Source: Prevotellaceae bacterium UBA7028
Lineage (GTDB): Bacteria; Bacteroidota; Bacteroidia; Bacteroidales; Bacteroidaceae
Length of the DNA stretch: 13,807 bases
Direction: 5' to 3'
NCBI GenBank assembly: GCA_002494215.1
Contig: DLBF01000085.1
Coordinates: 7,596-21,402, forward strand
Numbering within the stretch: position 1 is the stretch's first letter; every line of letters starts with the position of its first letter. A model generated the notes under the pieces. It ran no database searches, was not told the DNA's origin, and saw nothing but the letters and a program-made list of their open reading frames with translations. Shown here one piece after another: positions 13,691 to 13,807 of the stretch. The translations under genes and the position numbers were made by a program.

Positions 13691-13807
13691 CTGCCGTTTT
13701 CCAATGGATGGGCCGTGCCACAATATACTGACGCCATCCGGAATGGGGAACTGAGTAAGAGGTTTGCTTAACCGCAATTAATTGGGAATGGGGTGAAAAT
13801 CCCCGAC
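13691..13807 (+). promoter_or_regulatory. Cobalamin riboswitch, 5' part (cut by window end)
   Basis: The end of the window reads GGGAA, tgg, GGTGAAAATCC, ccgac (13784-13807), the most conserved stretch of the cobalamin (B12) aptamer. It stops just before the CCGC/ACTG part expected next. Upstream are a TGCC element (13716-13719) and a 6-bp paired stem ggatgg/ccatcc (13706-13711 with 13734-13739). A matching promoter lies directly in front. Such elements repress vitamin B12 uptake (BtuB-type TonB-dependent receptors) or cobalamin biosynthesis genes when the cofactor is plentiful; the controlled gene lies beyond the window on the plus strand. Confidence 0.78.

Noticed and set aside
1..13807. 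tRNA, rRNA, transposase, integrase, toxin-antitoxin or phage-defence genes
   Set aside because: I looked for them on both strands and saw no cloverleaf, rRNA core sequence or relevant protein motif; the only mobile signature is the small inverted-repeat element at 6162-6298.

Overview
The window looks like a chromosomal piece of a Bacteroidota bacterium, most likely Prevotella-like (Prevotellaceae). Three things point there. Promoters carry the Bacteroidota -7 box TAnnTTTG rather than a sigma-70 -10. Strong Shine-Dalgarno sequences are generally missing. Six successive signal peptides end in an Ala followed by Gln, the 'Q-rule' of Bacteroidota signal peptidase I substrates. Genus is inference; no taxonomic marker gene is present.

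Layout. (1) 1-310: the 3' end of a Tyr/Trp/Arg-rich protein and a strong intrinsic terminator. (2) 400-6130: a promoter followed by seven closely spaced plus-strand genes (gaps 9-35 nt), all encoding exported proteins. The first is a coiled-coil lipoprotein resembling the Cbp1 adhesin family. It is followed by a 453-residue protein with a possible FlgT-C-like tail, two paralogues (2718 and 5663) that flank a DUF6175-like protein, a helical-repeat protein and a small unknown protein. Nothing in it is enzymatic by sight; it reads as an uncharacterised envelope or periplasmic module. (3) 6162-6298: a MITE-like element with 19-bp imperfect terminal inverted repeats around three 22-bp tandem units. 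(4) 6363-13109: an envelope glycolipid/polysaccharide region. It holds an MsbA-like ABC exporter, a GT2 glycosyltransferase, a polysaccharide pyruvyl transferase, a second glycosyltransferase starting at TTG, a Stealth-family phosphotransferase and an LpxL/HtrB-type acyltransferase. Transcription alternates: the exporter and second glycosyltransferase are on plus, the two two-gene operons on minus, and the convergent ends overlap or nearly touch. (5) 13118-13315: two and a partial copies of an 86-bp repeat, each full copy carrying a promoter aimed at the acyltransferase operon. (6) 13360-13626: a small ORF of doubtful status. (7) 13659-13807: a promoter and the 5' part of a probable cobalamin riboswitch cut by the window edge.

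How it fits together: the second half plausibly makes, acidifies (pyruvate ketal, phosphodiester-linked sugar) and flips a lipid-linked surface glycan such as LOS. The first operon supplies exported proteins of unknown job. The least described parts are that exported operon and the two repeat families (MITE-like element and promoter-bearing tandem repeat).
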